Shown here in pieces: positions 46,466 to 58,997 of a stretch of DNA of 64,000 nucleotides (position 1 is the first letter of the stretch; each line of letters starts with the position of its first letter). The DNA is from Durusdinium trenchii. Its lineage: Eukaryota; Sar; Dinophyceae; Suessiales; Symbiodiniaceae. Location of the stretch: assembly GCA_963970005.1 (NCBI GenBank), contig CAXAMN010021273.1:1002143-1066142 (forward strand), given 5' to 3'. The notes under the pieces are model-generated. The model did not search any database and was not told where the DNA came from. It saw only the letters and a program-made list of their open reading frames with translations. The translations under genes were made by a program, and so were the position numbers.

Positions 46466-48729
46466 ATGGATTCTCCGCCGGAGACCAGCGTCCCGTCGTC
46501 AGCCTTGGGACCCGAGGAGAAGTCGACCGCTGGATTTCCGGAGCTCCGGAAGATCATGAACCGCGTGGAGCCGCGGCAAGATAGATCAGCGTCGACCGGT
46601 CGGTGGAGCCCAGCGGTCGCGACGTAGGTTTTGTCTTAAAGCCCTGCTGGCATTGAAACTAAAGTGAAACTACGGAGTATTCTGTTGGTTGGCAGAATCC
46701 ATTGAGTTTCTTTTGGGTTGGTGAAGAATTGTGAAGGTCAGTCAGTCTGTTCATTAAGGTCTTGAGGGATCTTCATGAAAAGGCTCCAATTCTAATTCAC
46801 TATACAGTGCAGTGGGACAAGCGCTTTTGCATCCCAAATTCTATCGTAAACACCCCTCAGGACTCAAGACTTGTGTCTCTGGGGCTGAATGCGTGGCAAA
46901 CGAAAGCGGTTAAGTTGGAAAGTGGTCGGTGGGGCTGAATGTGCTGGGACGGCTTGTTGAAGTCATGAGGCCACTCGTCTTCCTGCTTGATTTGCTTCTT
47001 GATTGATCCATCGCCTCAAAGCGCCCTTCAAACACCTTGAGCTTTCAAGGTTATTGCTGGTGTTGTTTTCAGGGGGTCCAAGTAAAGCACAACCACCGGC
47101 CTTGCGGATTGTGCCATCTACTTTCAATCCACTCTACTTCAACCGACCACCACAAGCTGCTGGCGCACCGGGAAAAGGACGACTTCATCCTCAAGGGCCT
47201 CTCCAAGCATGTGGGACGTCTCAGGGGCCTTGCCGAGCGCTCGGATGCCATGGTGCCTAGGCGGTTCTTTGGGGATGAGGGGGTGAGGGAAGGATGGAGC
47301 ACCAGTCAGTTGGAAGGACGGAGATGGATGGAGACCCAGATGGACCCCCACCAGTTGAAAGAAATGATGGAGCACCAGTATACCTTGCGGTTTCCGTATA
47401 CCTACACACCTTGACGATCTAAATAGTTGGGTCAACCATGGGGTAGGATCCAACTGCATATTTGGCCACCCAATTTGTCAGATTGTGCTAGCTGATGCTA
47501 GACTACTAGGGATGGAACGACGTATCAAGAAACATTAAAAGATATCACTTGGCTACGGCTGAACAACCTTAGTCAAGTGATATGTGTGGCTTTCTTTTTA
47601 TATGATGTGTTCCTTTTTTGATGTGTTTTAATGCACCCAAAGAACTGGCTCAGTGATCCACTCATAGAACTATACGATAAACCGTGATAAACCAGCTTGT
47701 CTTACTCTATGTTCTTTTTTTCTGGTGTGTTGTTTGGTCCACTTCTTGAGGTAGGACTCGGTGGAAGGACTCAGGAGATGTCACATCCAGGTTTTTTTGG
47801 AGCCCAGGTGAGGCGACTCAGGCTCAGGCGGCCATCCACTTTCATATTTTATATAGACCCTCAAATAGATAGAAAAGTAGATCCCCACTAAAAATGTGAT
47901 GGAAACCGTGCCACTATCTATTTGCGGACCACTATACTGAGTCAGAAATAGTCAGAACTTGGTGTTGCGTAGGGTGAGTGTTTTCTCCCCTATGAGTGAA
48001 TCCCCTTCTGGAGAAGGTGTTTCTACTAATTTATCGGTTCGTTAAGCAAATCCAAGCTTAGCTACGTAGTAATTCATCTCACTGGGTTGGTAAAGAGTGG
48101 TATACGTGGCTTGATGAGGGCATTTAATACCATTGAACAGAGACCAACAACTGGGGATCAATCAGGATGATCATCCAAGCATGATGGTCCAATATGCGCA
48201 GCGTATTGAGTAGAAGCAAGGGAATGGATTCCCTTCATGAAGAAGAGGACATCGAGGCCTTCTCACGTAGTCGTTGAAGGTATTTGGTTTTGATCTCAGC
48301 ACATATCTCATCCTGTTTCGAGCCGACCGTTTTGAGCCTGTAAAGAGACACTTTTGCACAGCAACACAGCCACTATAGAACCACTGCAGTACAAGACTAG
48401 GTAAGAGTGCCAAGTGCAGCTCTGACAGCAGTCCTCACTATCCAAAGGACGCAGTTTTTGTTGTAGCAAAAGGGTTTTGGAGAGCCTCATTAACCATCAT
48501 TATATATAATCATGTGATTCCATGTGATCGACCATCGAAACGGAGATTGACATGCTGTGCCACTGAGATCAGCATCTATGCCGCTCGGTCAGTCGCGATA
48601 TGTTGTGCTGGGATGTTGGGCAGTCACGATATCATGGGCGGATGTGGACGATTTCTGGGCTCCGGTCATGCAGTCACAAGATATGGAGTCTTTGGAGGGA
48701 TCGCTTCTCTCTCTCTCTCTCTCTATCTC

Positions 48730-48808
<79 letters not shown>

Positions 48809-51800
48809 CTATATATATATATATGTATGTGCAATCCCTGTTGCTTCATGAGATCTACAATGGATTAAAATTGGGTGTGTCAATAAGATCAAATGTTCCA
48901 TCTTACATCGACTCATTTAGTCTTGTGAACATAAACTGGGTCTTTATCTAGAATTGATCTGTTTGTAACATGCCCATTGATGCTGTAGCATCGGGGATTA
49001 TATGTATCAATTATGTAAAGGTGCCATCGGCGAAATCGCACACCATCGGGAGGTGGCCCTTCGACGTCATCGGGCGGCGCACACGTGTGCGGTTGTTCCG
49101 GGATGTTCGCTAGACAAGTGAGACCAACCAGCAGTGTTGGAAAGGAATAGAGAACCGCGAAGAAGGATCATAAGGGCCGTATATATACTAAAATATATAC
49201 AGTTTAACATGTATATATATATATTGTTGCAGCACTCAGCTAATCAGGCTCATGACGTGTATGTGTATCTGTGTGTGCATGCATCGCATTGGGATTGGCT
49301 TGACACAAACTGCCATGTTTCGTCAAATTTGTTCTCAACACATTGGTTTAGGAGACTTCAGGAGCCTTCACTTCAACCAAAATGCATTCGATCAAATCAG
49401 CCATATCTGGTTTGAATGCGATTACGGCAAGGAGTTATTGCAGTACAAGGAGTTGTTTCCCTGACAAATCAACAGACTGCAAGTGGGTGTATAAGGATTT
49501 TCCTTATCCAATCATCGACCCTTCTCTACTATATAGTAGTTTCTTGATCCTAGTAGCGATGACCTCCACCCGTCTTGCCGCTTCTCAGGAGAATGGTGCT
49601 CGCTTCCAGAAGCATGTGGACAATCCCAATCGTGACGGTCGCGTCCTGACCTCCATCGTCCGCTGGCGGACCGAAGGAACCGCGGTCGCTGTGGTGGGGG
49701 GTTGGCCGCAAGCTTCCGCGGTCGCTGGAAGGCAGTGACTGTGGATGAACTCGGATGGTACAGAACTCCAGTACGTGGGAGCATTGTAGACCCCGATGGA
49801 TCTACATAATCCACATATATACCCAGAACAAGAAGGTGATGTGTTCGACACTGTTCGGTGCCATTGCCGGGTCCAGTCGTATCTTCGACAAACCTCTGCA
49901 GCCAGGAGGTTGTTCCAAACTCCAGACTCCTGCACATGTAGATGTTTCAACCACTTAGGATTAAGTTACTCCCCTGCAGATTAACATGGAACCCCAAAAC
50001 CACTGGGTTGTAAAGGAAAATGGTCTTCCACAGGTCAATTCTCAGGTTCTATGTTAGTTTGCGGGGGAGTATATTATATTATCTATAAATATCTATGAAT
50101 TTGGTCACTGGACTTCAACGGGACCTCCGTCTTCCAACGGAAGGATTTGTTCGGGGGACTTCTCAGATACATGCGTTCTAAAGTGGACGTCAATGTCAGG
50201 TGCGCAGGCACCACAGCGACTTCCAAAGATCTTTCCCTGGACCCTCAAGGGGTGGTTGATGGACACCCCCTTGACCTTTAAGAGGCTATCAATGGACGCC
50301 TTTCCTTGGTGCTGGTCAGGATGTTTAGTATTTCTTGACTGCTGATATAGATTATGCTAGCAGGGGGTCAGTCGGGGGGTTCGAAGAAAGAAACGAGGAT
50401 GTCCTCTAGCTAAGATAGCTAATTTTTGCAAACGTGTTCTACACTATATATTGTAATACAAGGGGCCAAAGGGCAGTGACATTGCTACCTGTAGACAACC
50501 TTTTGTGTTAAAGTGCTTGCACAATGTAATGTAAAGTGTTTCTTCCAAGGCGCATTGGTTGTTTCAGAGTTTGTCTCTTCTTCATTTGGACTTATCCCAC
50601 TTCTACACATGAGTCATGAGCCATCAATAAAGTCCAGGTTGCGGCCCGCGCGTGCGTCTTCCGCAGCGGGCTCACATGCCACCCAGGTGTACTTGAACTA
50701 TGGAGAGCCCTGGGGCGAGGACGACGGTGGCCACTTGCGGATGTTCTTGGATGGCCACTGTGCGTGCGAAGAGCTGTCGGGTCGGGTACGTGGGGGGAGC
50801 TGTCGGGGGGGGGACGTAGGTTGACTTGGGTCCCCGTGACTTGGGTCCCAAGTCAGTAAATGCAGCCAGGAAAGGAAAGATAATATTGCCTAATTATGAA
50901 ATACATTGTTTCATATCATCCAAATGCGAAGTGGTTTTACCATTGTGGTCCCCTTGACCTTGGGAGTGAGTTTTTTTTGCCAAGCGCAAGCACCAAAGGA
51001 AAACACGACGTGCACAAGCCCCGCCTCTGAGGCGAAGGGGCTATCGATTTGGCGCCGGAGACTGGGCGCTTGGTGCTCTTCTGGGCCAATGAACTTCCTC
51101 ATGAGGTGAGAGTCAAGACGTGGAGGAACCTGGACCCCCAGTCGGGGTGGTAGACATGGACACCCCGAATGACCTCTTTTCGGGGCTATTAATGGACACC
51201 CGGAATCCGTGGTGCTGGAAGGGGTTTTCATGTTGCCTTCGTTTTGCTTCAGCGACATGTTGGCAGATGTTTGCTTTGACTTGCTTAGAAGAAGGGGACG
51301 CACGGGCCTTGTTTGGAGAATGAACGGGGGTTCAGTGGTTTCATGCCCCCTTTCTTTATTTCTTGGCCGTGTAACCGGGTATTTTGAATTATGATGATGG
51401 ATTCACGAATAAGGACCTCCTCCAACAACAGTATGCAACAGTACAGGGATTCCTATATATATATATAATGATTTCATGCTTTTGGGTAGGACTTTGTCAG
51501 TTTCCTGTAGTGAACCTCGGGGGATAATAGTAACAGTGTCCTCCCCATCCTGGTTCTTTCAAACTCATTTTGTCCAGGTGTTGCCTTCGAAGCGGCGTCG
51601 TATGGCGTTGACCTACTGGAGACTCGGTGGAGCAGGTGGTCAAAAGCTTTTCAGAGTTTCATTTCTAGAAGCATCCTAAATGGAATAAAAGGTTTTACCC
51701 TGTCCAGAAATCATCCGCATCATGATGAAAACCATGTTCCGCATCGTGTTGCCAACGCTGCGTGGTCTCACAGAGTGGCGCCGAGGTGGTTCGACCGGGC

Positions 51801-53962
51801 CGAGCGAGAGGCCAAAGTGCGCGACCTGGGCGAGGAGGGGAGCTGTTCCACGGAGCTGTGCCGCTGGTTGCAAGGGTGGTAGTATGGGACTCCTTTGTGA
51901 AGGGTTTTGGAAAGTGAACAACTGGCCATGATTTGTATGAAGAACCAGATCAACCGACACTTGAAGAAGCCTCCGTATTCTATGAAAGTGACTGAATTTT
52001 CCCCCCAACCAGTGGAGAAGGCAACCTTGTGTCCGCTTTTTCAGATGAGACCAGTGATCAAGACCAGAGGCCCTGTGAGTTCTGGACCCGCTGTGGACTC
52101 CAGAATTCTTTCTGGTACAACTTATAGAAGAATAGGAGAATTCAGAATGACCCCTGGCCATAGATACCCCTAAGATGCACCCTCATTCCTTGTGAGTCGC
52201 ACGAGGATTTGGTCTGTTCCGTCGTGTTCTGTCTTTCTCAGCCTCGTACTCTTAGCCTCAACACGACCCTGGACCTGTTAGACAACAGTCGATTTGTTAC
52301 CAGGTTGGGCCGGCTAAGGACAGACTAAGGTCCACCCCCATGGTTGTTTCAGGGAGGGTGAAGAAAAGCTTTCTGCCGTGATCATGGTACCCACCTGCAG
52401 GAGGTGGGGGATACGCACCTGAAGATGAAAGAGGAGCGTCTGGCACAGGAGCGCTTCTCCGAGAGGGCCACCTCGAACCGCTCAGCCGGTGTTTATTTGG
52501 TAAAGTTTATAATGTGTGCAGCCCAAGGTTTGTGGCTGGGGTGAGAAGAGAGTCGTACTCGTCAATACTAAACTGCGTGGCTGCTTCATGTTTTTGTTTT
52601 TCTAAGATTCAGCTCTTGCAGGTGTTAATTCAAGCAAATTTGTTTGGTTTGCGGTCCAGTTCTCTCTCCTCTATGTTTAGTATAACTCACAGGACAGGGA
52701 CCCGGGACCTGCCATTGATGAAGCAAGTTGTTGACGGGACAACTTGCAGGGAAGCCTTTTTGAAGGATCACCCAAGGTTTGTGAAACAGGACATAACTCA
52801 TTTAGGTGTCCACCTGAATCCCCTTGACATAGTTGTTGAACATCATGGTTCTGTGGCCTGCGCTCGCCGCCACGGCGCGCACAGGAGTTCATGGCTTTCA
52901 TGCTCAGCTGCTTGGACTTGGACAACGAAGCTATAAGGGCGTTGGAAGGGCTTAGGACTGTGGAGGCGTGTGATGTTTCATGGATGTTATGTTTGTTTGG
53001 TGTGCGCAACTTCAATTCTCATGATTAGACTCACAACAGACCTTGGTGGATTACATCGACCTCCAATAGCAACTTGTGATGTGTAAGATCAATGGACTCC
53101 TTGCGTGAAATGCAGGTTGAAGAAGCTACACCTTGGCTGAAGAGAACTCGTGAATTCAACGACAGCTCTGGATTTCAAAAGGTCCAGATTCTGTTTCCAC
53201 CGGCTCATGTTGAAAATGAGAATAGCCTCCACCAGCACCACCCGGTTTGGGGTGGTTGATAGAACCCTCCCGGATCCTAGGTATTCATTCTTCCATCCAA
53301 GGGCACTGGCATATGTTCTGTTGATGCGAAGGTTGATTCTTTATTTGATTCTTATGGTTCAGCAGAGATTCTTTCAGTTCTTAGACTTTCGTGGGTTGTG
53401 CTTCTTGGACCCTTCTGGATTCTCTAGAAATGTCGTTCGCTTAAACGTTCATGTACCAACCACCCCAGTGCCATCCGGTGCCCATATCAATCACCCACCC
53501 ACACCCGGTGCTGCCGACATCGGTCGGGTTTGAGTTCGCCGAGGCGAGTCGTCGAAGCCGAAGGAGATTTACCAAAAGGCCAAGTGCGGATGCCGAGTTC
53601 GCTGCGAACGAGAGGAGGAGTCCGAGGGCAAGGGGGTTTCCTTGGGGGGTTGATTTCTCTCCTTGATCCTGGTACCCTACACTACTTGGAGATGTCCATT
53701 GGACACCCATTGGATGGTCCAGCTTCCAAGACTACTGTGTGCAATAGGTATAGTATAATGTATACATAGATATAGATATGCATATAAGGTTTGTGGCTGG
53801 CAGGAGCTTTCCACATTGTGCTTCCCACCCTTTCACTTCACATCCAAGGCTTTTGCCACCCAAGAGTTTGTCCACGGTGGCAGCTGTCGAATCTCAGCTG
53901 AACTGTCGCTGGTGTCATCGGTGCTTCCACCGGTGCGAAAGGCTTGTGCTGCGATGTCGTAG
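46466..53962 (+). CDS. Prolyl 4-hydroxylase / EGLN-like dioxygenase
   Basis: Exons: 46466-~46623 (ATG in GCCACCATGG), 47178-47260, 49589-49657, 50687-50753, 51032-51105, ~51775-51834, 52401-52448, 52885-52965, 53544-53627, 53849-53962. The core matches the EGLN/PHD class of Fe(II)/2-oxoglutarate dioxygenases that hydroxylate proline: N-terminal D-D-F; R-F-Q-K-H-V-D-N-P-N-R-D-G-R-V-L-T (iron His and Asp); V-Y-L-N-Y-G-E-P-W; D-D-G-G-H-L-R-M-F-L-D-G; L-A-P-E-T-G-R-L-V-L-F-W; A-N-E-L-P-H-E (second iron His); W-F-D-R-A-E-R-E. The C-terminal extension has a helix (L-K-M-K-E-E-R-L-A-Q), E-F-M-A-F-M-L-S-C-L-D-L-D, and a basic stretch S-R-R-S-R-R-R-F-T-K, ending at TAG 53960. Whether 46466 is the true first exon, and what lies between 47260 and 49589, is not settled. 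Two introns start with GA (51835, 52449). Confidence 0.82.
48705..48825. repeat. Compound microsatellite
   Basis: (CT)n, then about eight TCTG units, about eleven TCTA units and a TA tract. It lies in an intron of the prolyl hydroxylase gene. Confidence 0.95.
49988..50072. repeat. Family 2 element in an intron
   Basis: AACATGGAACCCCAAAACCA, GTTGTAAAGGAAAATGGTCT and, on the right, GGTTCTATGTTAGTTTG. It lies in the prolyl hydroxylase intron 49658-50686, which also holds a family 4 copy. Confidence 0.6.
50254..50320. repeat. Dispersed repeat, family 4
   Basis: GGTGGTTGATGGACACCCCC, CTATCAATGGACGCC and GGTGCTGG, matching 37479-37553. In the intron 49658-50686. Confidence 0.75.
51146..51217. repeat. 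Dispersed repeat, family 4
   Basis: GACATGGACACCCCGAATGA, CCTCTTTTCGGGGCTATTAA, TGGACACCC and GGTGCTGG. In the prolyl hydroxylase intron after 51105. Confidence 0.8.
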
Positions 53963-54324
53963 ACTCTTTGCTGGAAAACAACCAAGCAAGAAGTCGCAGA
54001 CTTCTCTAGGGTATACTCCTGGTCGATCTATAATATACTTGTGCGATGCCCATGACCAGCTTGACTTGCCCATGCGCAGGACTTGCACGGTGATGACTGA
54101 ATATGTTTTTGTTGGTCCGGAGGTGGTCGATGTTCTGCTGTGGGAAGATACTCTCCAGCAAGACCTGTCAGATGGAAGTGGATGTCATGGCTTGGCAATG
54201 TGGACATGTGTCCAGTAGACCATATCGAGTTCTCAGTTTCAACATGAGTTCTCCACAAAGCATGATTGTTGGTGGCAAGTGATTAGTGCGATATATCAAG
54301 TTGACTGCTTTTGCATTCCAAGAC

Positions 54325-54420
54325 TGCACAGGTCGTGAGTTGCTGGCATTACGAGTCGACGCGTCCTTGCTGCGGCCCAGGTGGGGGCGGCCAACAACAC
54401 CGACGCTGGGTGCTAATGAG
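54325..54420 (+). CDS. Candidate exon, frame ambiguous
   Basis: A GC-rich island between CTGCACAG|GT and the AT-rich sequence after 54420. One frame reads G-R-E-L-L-A-L-R-V-D-A-S-L-L-R-P; another reads V-A-G-I-T-S-R-R-V-L-A-A-A-Q and, past a possible GT donor, V-G-A-A-N-N-T-D-A-G-C-stop. It may be an early exon of the gene ending at 63691. Confidence 0.3.
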
Positions 54421-54474
54421 TCGAGGTCAAAACCTTTAGACTTTAGACTCGCTGCATTCCCTGGAACTAATATG

Positions 54475-54545
54475 GAAGTGGAAAATGGCCGTTTGGAAGA
54501 CTTCCTCTACAAACAGGAGGTTTTCTACTTCTGTGTTAGTTGCAG
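54475..54545. repeat. Inverted-repeat element, family 2
   Basis: ATGGAAGTGGAAAATGGCCG on the left, CTACAAACAGGAGGTTTTCT and ACTTCTGTGTTAG on the right. Same layout as 43545 and 59262. Confidence 0.65.
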
Positions 54546-55375
54546 GAAGTGTATATGCTTGAAGTCTTGACTTTTCCCACACCTTCCTCTAGAGATCTCT
54601 AGTCTATTGTGTGTATTTTTCCTTAGAGACACGTCCAGGGACAAGGCAGTCAATGTGTTGGTTCTATGTTGGATTCTTTTTGGGGGGAGGAGGCTGCTGA
54701 GAATGCAGCTGAGGGCAGACCTGTCGACCAAACGCATGCAGGCCTGCTTTAGATCGGTCGACCAAAGTTCCGTTGCACCGTGCAGGAACGATGACACCGC
54801 TTTTGCAACGCAATGAAACCCACGGTATGTGTCCTCATCAGTGTTGGAAGTAAAAGAAACGACTGCTGTCTCAATACACATACATCCAAAGAAAGCTCTC
54901 CAAAAGAGCAGAGGCTTTGATGTGCAAACTACACAAAGTGATCAATGGGTTTCTACAGACAGACACCCGAGAATCCAGTGTTCCTTTCACTGTCAGACGC
55001 AACCAAGTATCACACGTCGAGCTCTGCCAGACGCCATCTGCCGAAACGCAGTCTCCGACGATGGCGAAGAGAAGACCCGGCTGGTAACAACATGTTGGTA
55101 CTTTGCCATTCTTTTTTGGTCCCATGGCTTTGTGACTAACGAAACACTCCGCCTAGTCAGAGAGAGAAAAGATGAGAAAAGTGAACACATGTGAAACACA
55201 TCTCTTCTTGTAAACCGCTTATTCATCTATATAAACCACATGTTGCACTGCTTCCCAACCTCCGCTTGTTTATCATCCCCAATTCTCCAATTCGATCAAC
55301 GACTTCGTTTTCCGACCGAGCCGACTCGCTGCGTCCTCGCTTCGTCTGCGCTTCATCGTGGTCATCACCGAGGAG

Positions 55376-58300
55376 GCCTTGGAAGGCATTGGACGCTTGT
55401 CGTCGAAGGATTTGGAGCGCCTGCGCGGATCCATGGGCAAAATGGGCCTCGACTGAGTCGGCGGTCTCGCCGGTGGCACGTCACGGCAAGCCATGGTACC
55501 GCTGGCATTTTAAACGGCCACGCAGGTTGCACGGTAGCGCAAGCCACTTGGGGGCAGGTTTTGGAGGAGCTTTACATTACTAAATTACTGGGACTGGTAC
55601 GGGTGATAGAAGTCGTGGAAGGATAAATTTAGTTGGTGGGAAGCAGTTGGGTTCAACCTAGATGGCCTTGTGCTTCCTCCAAATGCCATGCCTTTGCCAT
55701 GTGTGCTATGTCATCTCTTGTGACTCTTGTGTTTCTGTAGGAACAGTAGGTAGACTTGCTGATTTGCTGAGAGCTTGTCGGTCCGGTAGGAACGCCACAG
55801 TGCAGGTGCTTGCTGTCATCGCCAACGATGTGATATCCCAAGGGGACAATTTTGCTTGCACTTTATATAGGTCCTCGGTGTTATAACATCGTCGCAACAT
55901 CGTGAAATTCATGCACATGCACTCGAACAAGCTTCATGTAGCACACGCCTCAAAGAGGAACACAGTATATAAGAGAGAAATAGTAACGAGATGTAACGAG
56001 TAGATTTTGGTTTGCAATGGTCCCTTCCAGTCAAGCATGCAGAAAAAAATTGTTCCTGTTGGGTCATCCTCGATTCCCAACACTCAGTTGTCCATAAGCA
56101 GCAGGGGAAAAAAGGCTGCGTTCAGACCGTTTTGCGTCCTCAGCCTTTTGACAAGCGGGATGTTGTCCTGTTCCAGAGGCATCGACACTTAAAAGACCAC
56201 CTACTTGGGTAACTCAGAGCGCAATGACTTTGATTTCCTACCATTCGAAGTCACGTTGGGGTCCAAAGGAGTCCGGGAGCTCTGTAGAATCTGGACTCGG
56301 CAGAATCTACCAGTCCGAAGGAACTTGGAGCCGTGAACGGTTGAAGGTTCTCCATGTCCGATGCCATCAGAGGATTGTCCGACAGGAACAAATCCTCACA
56401 GCCTCACAGCTGTCACATTGAGGATCATGTTCCCCCTTGCGCAACAGTTTGGTCACATTCACTCCGTGCACCCATGTGCTGGAGACTTTCGTTCGAAGCG
56501 TCAGACCATGTGGGAAGTCGTCAGACCAGACTGGGAAGTCGTCCGTGCACTCCGATCATCTCCGATGTCCGAGACGACTGGGGGTGTCCGATGTCGTTCT
56601 CTAAACTTTGCAGGTGGAGGATCTCACACTCCTTCTGCAAGATGTCCTGCAGGCGGCCTGGTGTCGTTTTCTTCCACATGAGTGTGCATTCAAATAGGGA
56701 GACCTCCCAGTCAACAATCCCCGAGAAAGACCAACACCTATTGGTTGGGGATCTCCCTATATTATAAAGAAACACACACATGTTGGGGGCATTTTGAGGC
56801 GGAGTTGCAGCCTCCATTCACACTATCCTCCTCCGTCCGAGCATGGCAGATTTTGTTGCTTGGAAGGTCAAGAGATAGGGACCTATTGGCCTCATGTAAT
56901 GAAACAAGTACCTAGAACTTAGAACCTGAGTGACCTCTTTTTGGACCACCAATCACCCAAAATATATCAAAATATTGTCTTTTCCTATGAGCACAGAGGT
57001 CAAAGGGGCTTTAGGTAAGTATAGATGAAAGAGCCCAAGACACTGCGGGAATTGGATGTCACCTGTCACCTTCATATTTGTTTCATGGCAGACAAACACT
57101 CAGAAGATCCACACAATACAAAACCTCAAGGTGCTACTTGCATCCTTCAACCAGACATCGATGTCTACTTGGATCCTCTTTTTAGAAGGACGACTGGTAT
57201 CCACTTCGTTTCGTCCTGCCAGCGTTCGGTTCCTGCCACGACAGTGGTTCCAGGCCTTTCCGGGGGTGGAGGCCGTGAGCTGTGGGGCGATTCTAAGACC
57301 CTTGGTGAGAACTGTTCGTCCGACTGAGCTTGATCGGTGGTTTGAAATCATGTGGTTCTCACAGGCAGAGTAACCTAGATCTTGGATGATCTTGGACCGA
57401 ATTATATAATGCATTATAATACAAAAAAAAACACTCCTTTTTTGAGCAGAATTCCTATGGTAGACTATCTCGTATGTGGCTCGGTCAAAACTTGGAGCCC
57501 GACCAGTCCACCATTTGCCTGCGAACGACCTTCCAGGTCGGTTTTTCCCGGTCGGTCTCCGCGTGTGCCATGACCCACAGCCATATGTTGATGCACTGAC
57601 GAACACATCACATGGAAGTAGATGGCATGGTTTCTTGGAAGACTAGTCGACTTCCTCGGCTTTTCGACCCAGGCGATTATCAGCGCTGCCGCGTGGAACA
57701 CGTTTGTGGCCGTTTGAAGCTGAAGGTCTTGGCCTTCCTTTGGCGCCAGGAGCACCGGCCGGCCGATGTGCCGATGAGGATCGGGCCAAAGCGCGGGTAG
57801 AAAGCAACTCGGGAGGACTCGGGACTGGTGGTGTTAGCTTGTCCATGTTCTTTTCATGTAAGCGGAAGTTGACCGATGACACCGATTCTATAACAGCTAG
57901 CAAAGAACAAGGGTTTCAGCATTTTTGGTCTATGCTGTTATCCTTTGGAACCACTGGCTTCCTCGTAGATGGCGCTTTGGAAGAAATCCAACAAATAAGA
58001 CGGAAGTTGTTGGAGAGCGCAGGAATGAAGACTGTCGAGTTTTGTCATGGTATCAGGAGTATGTAGTGATATTTATGAAACATATGGGATCGGGAACATT
58101 TGCTTCATGCTTGGATTCTCAGGAGCAGCCTCTACTTCTTCGCCAGATGATTGCAGGAGGGCTGGATGCTCGCATTGTCAAGGTGCTGCAGCATGGGGGC
58201 GAGAACAGAATTGTTCGCTTCGCACAAGGAACATAGGAACATTCAAGACTATAGGATGAATAGAACGCCCCGCACTGTTGGCTTCCTGTGCGGTATAGAA

Positions 58301-58960
58301 GGTGTTGTTTGTTTTACGTTCAGTTGGCGCTTCGACAGTCGCAAGGCCACAAGGAAGTTCAGGATCGTTCGCAGAGCAGGGGGCAGGCATTGTTGCTTGT
58401 TGGGATCTGGAACGGTGCACCCCAGTGCTTCACTGTTCCTCATATAAATAAATCTTCACCGTGGTCCAATCCCTTTGGGTGGCGTGCGGCACTTCGGGGG
58501 GGCTCCCCCACACAAGCAACCTGAAAGCGTCCGGCACGTGCGAGGGGCGCGGCGCGTGTGGGGGTGCTGCAGAGCGCCCTTCTCGGAACAGCACGTGGTA
58601 AGCCACCGCCCCCAGGTGGCTTGCATGGGCTTGGATCAACGTCACATTGGCTTGGCTCCCTGGTAGGTGGAGGAGGAGGGAGAGAGGATACATGAGGATA
58701 CAGCGTAGATGTTGTCGAGCTCTTTTCTATTGGATATTGTGGTTATATATATAGAACTGGAGAGATCTATATATAATTGGAGAGACATGACACTTTGCTT
58801 TTTGACTGTTCGACCTACACCCTTTGAATGGTCTTAGTTGATCACCCACTGCGAAGCATCGTTTCCACCGTCTCGGCCTGTGCCAAAGGACCAAACAGTC
58901 ACGCAGCTGTGCCAGTCCAACATGCTGGATGATCGCATACTGTATCATCGCTCTCCTCGG

Positions 58961-58997
<37 letters not shown>

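Noticed and set aside
48705-48825. Possible CRISPR-like array
   Set aside because: Four-base unit repeats without spacers; plainly a microsatellite in a eukaryotic intron.
57673-57796. Gamma-glutamylcyclotransferase (AIG2-like) assignment for this exon
   Set aside because: D-Y-Q-R-C-R-V-E with L-A-F-L-W looked similar, but no V-Y-G-T-L motif was found and the following exon does not fit the fold.
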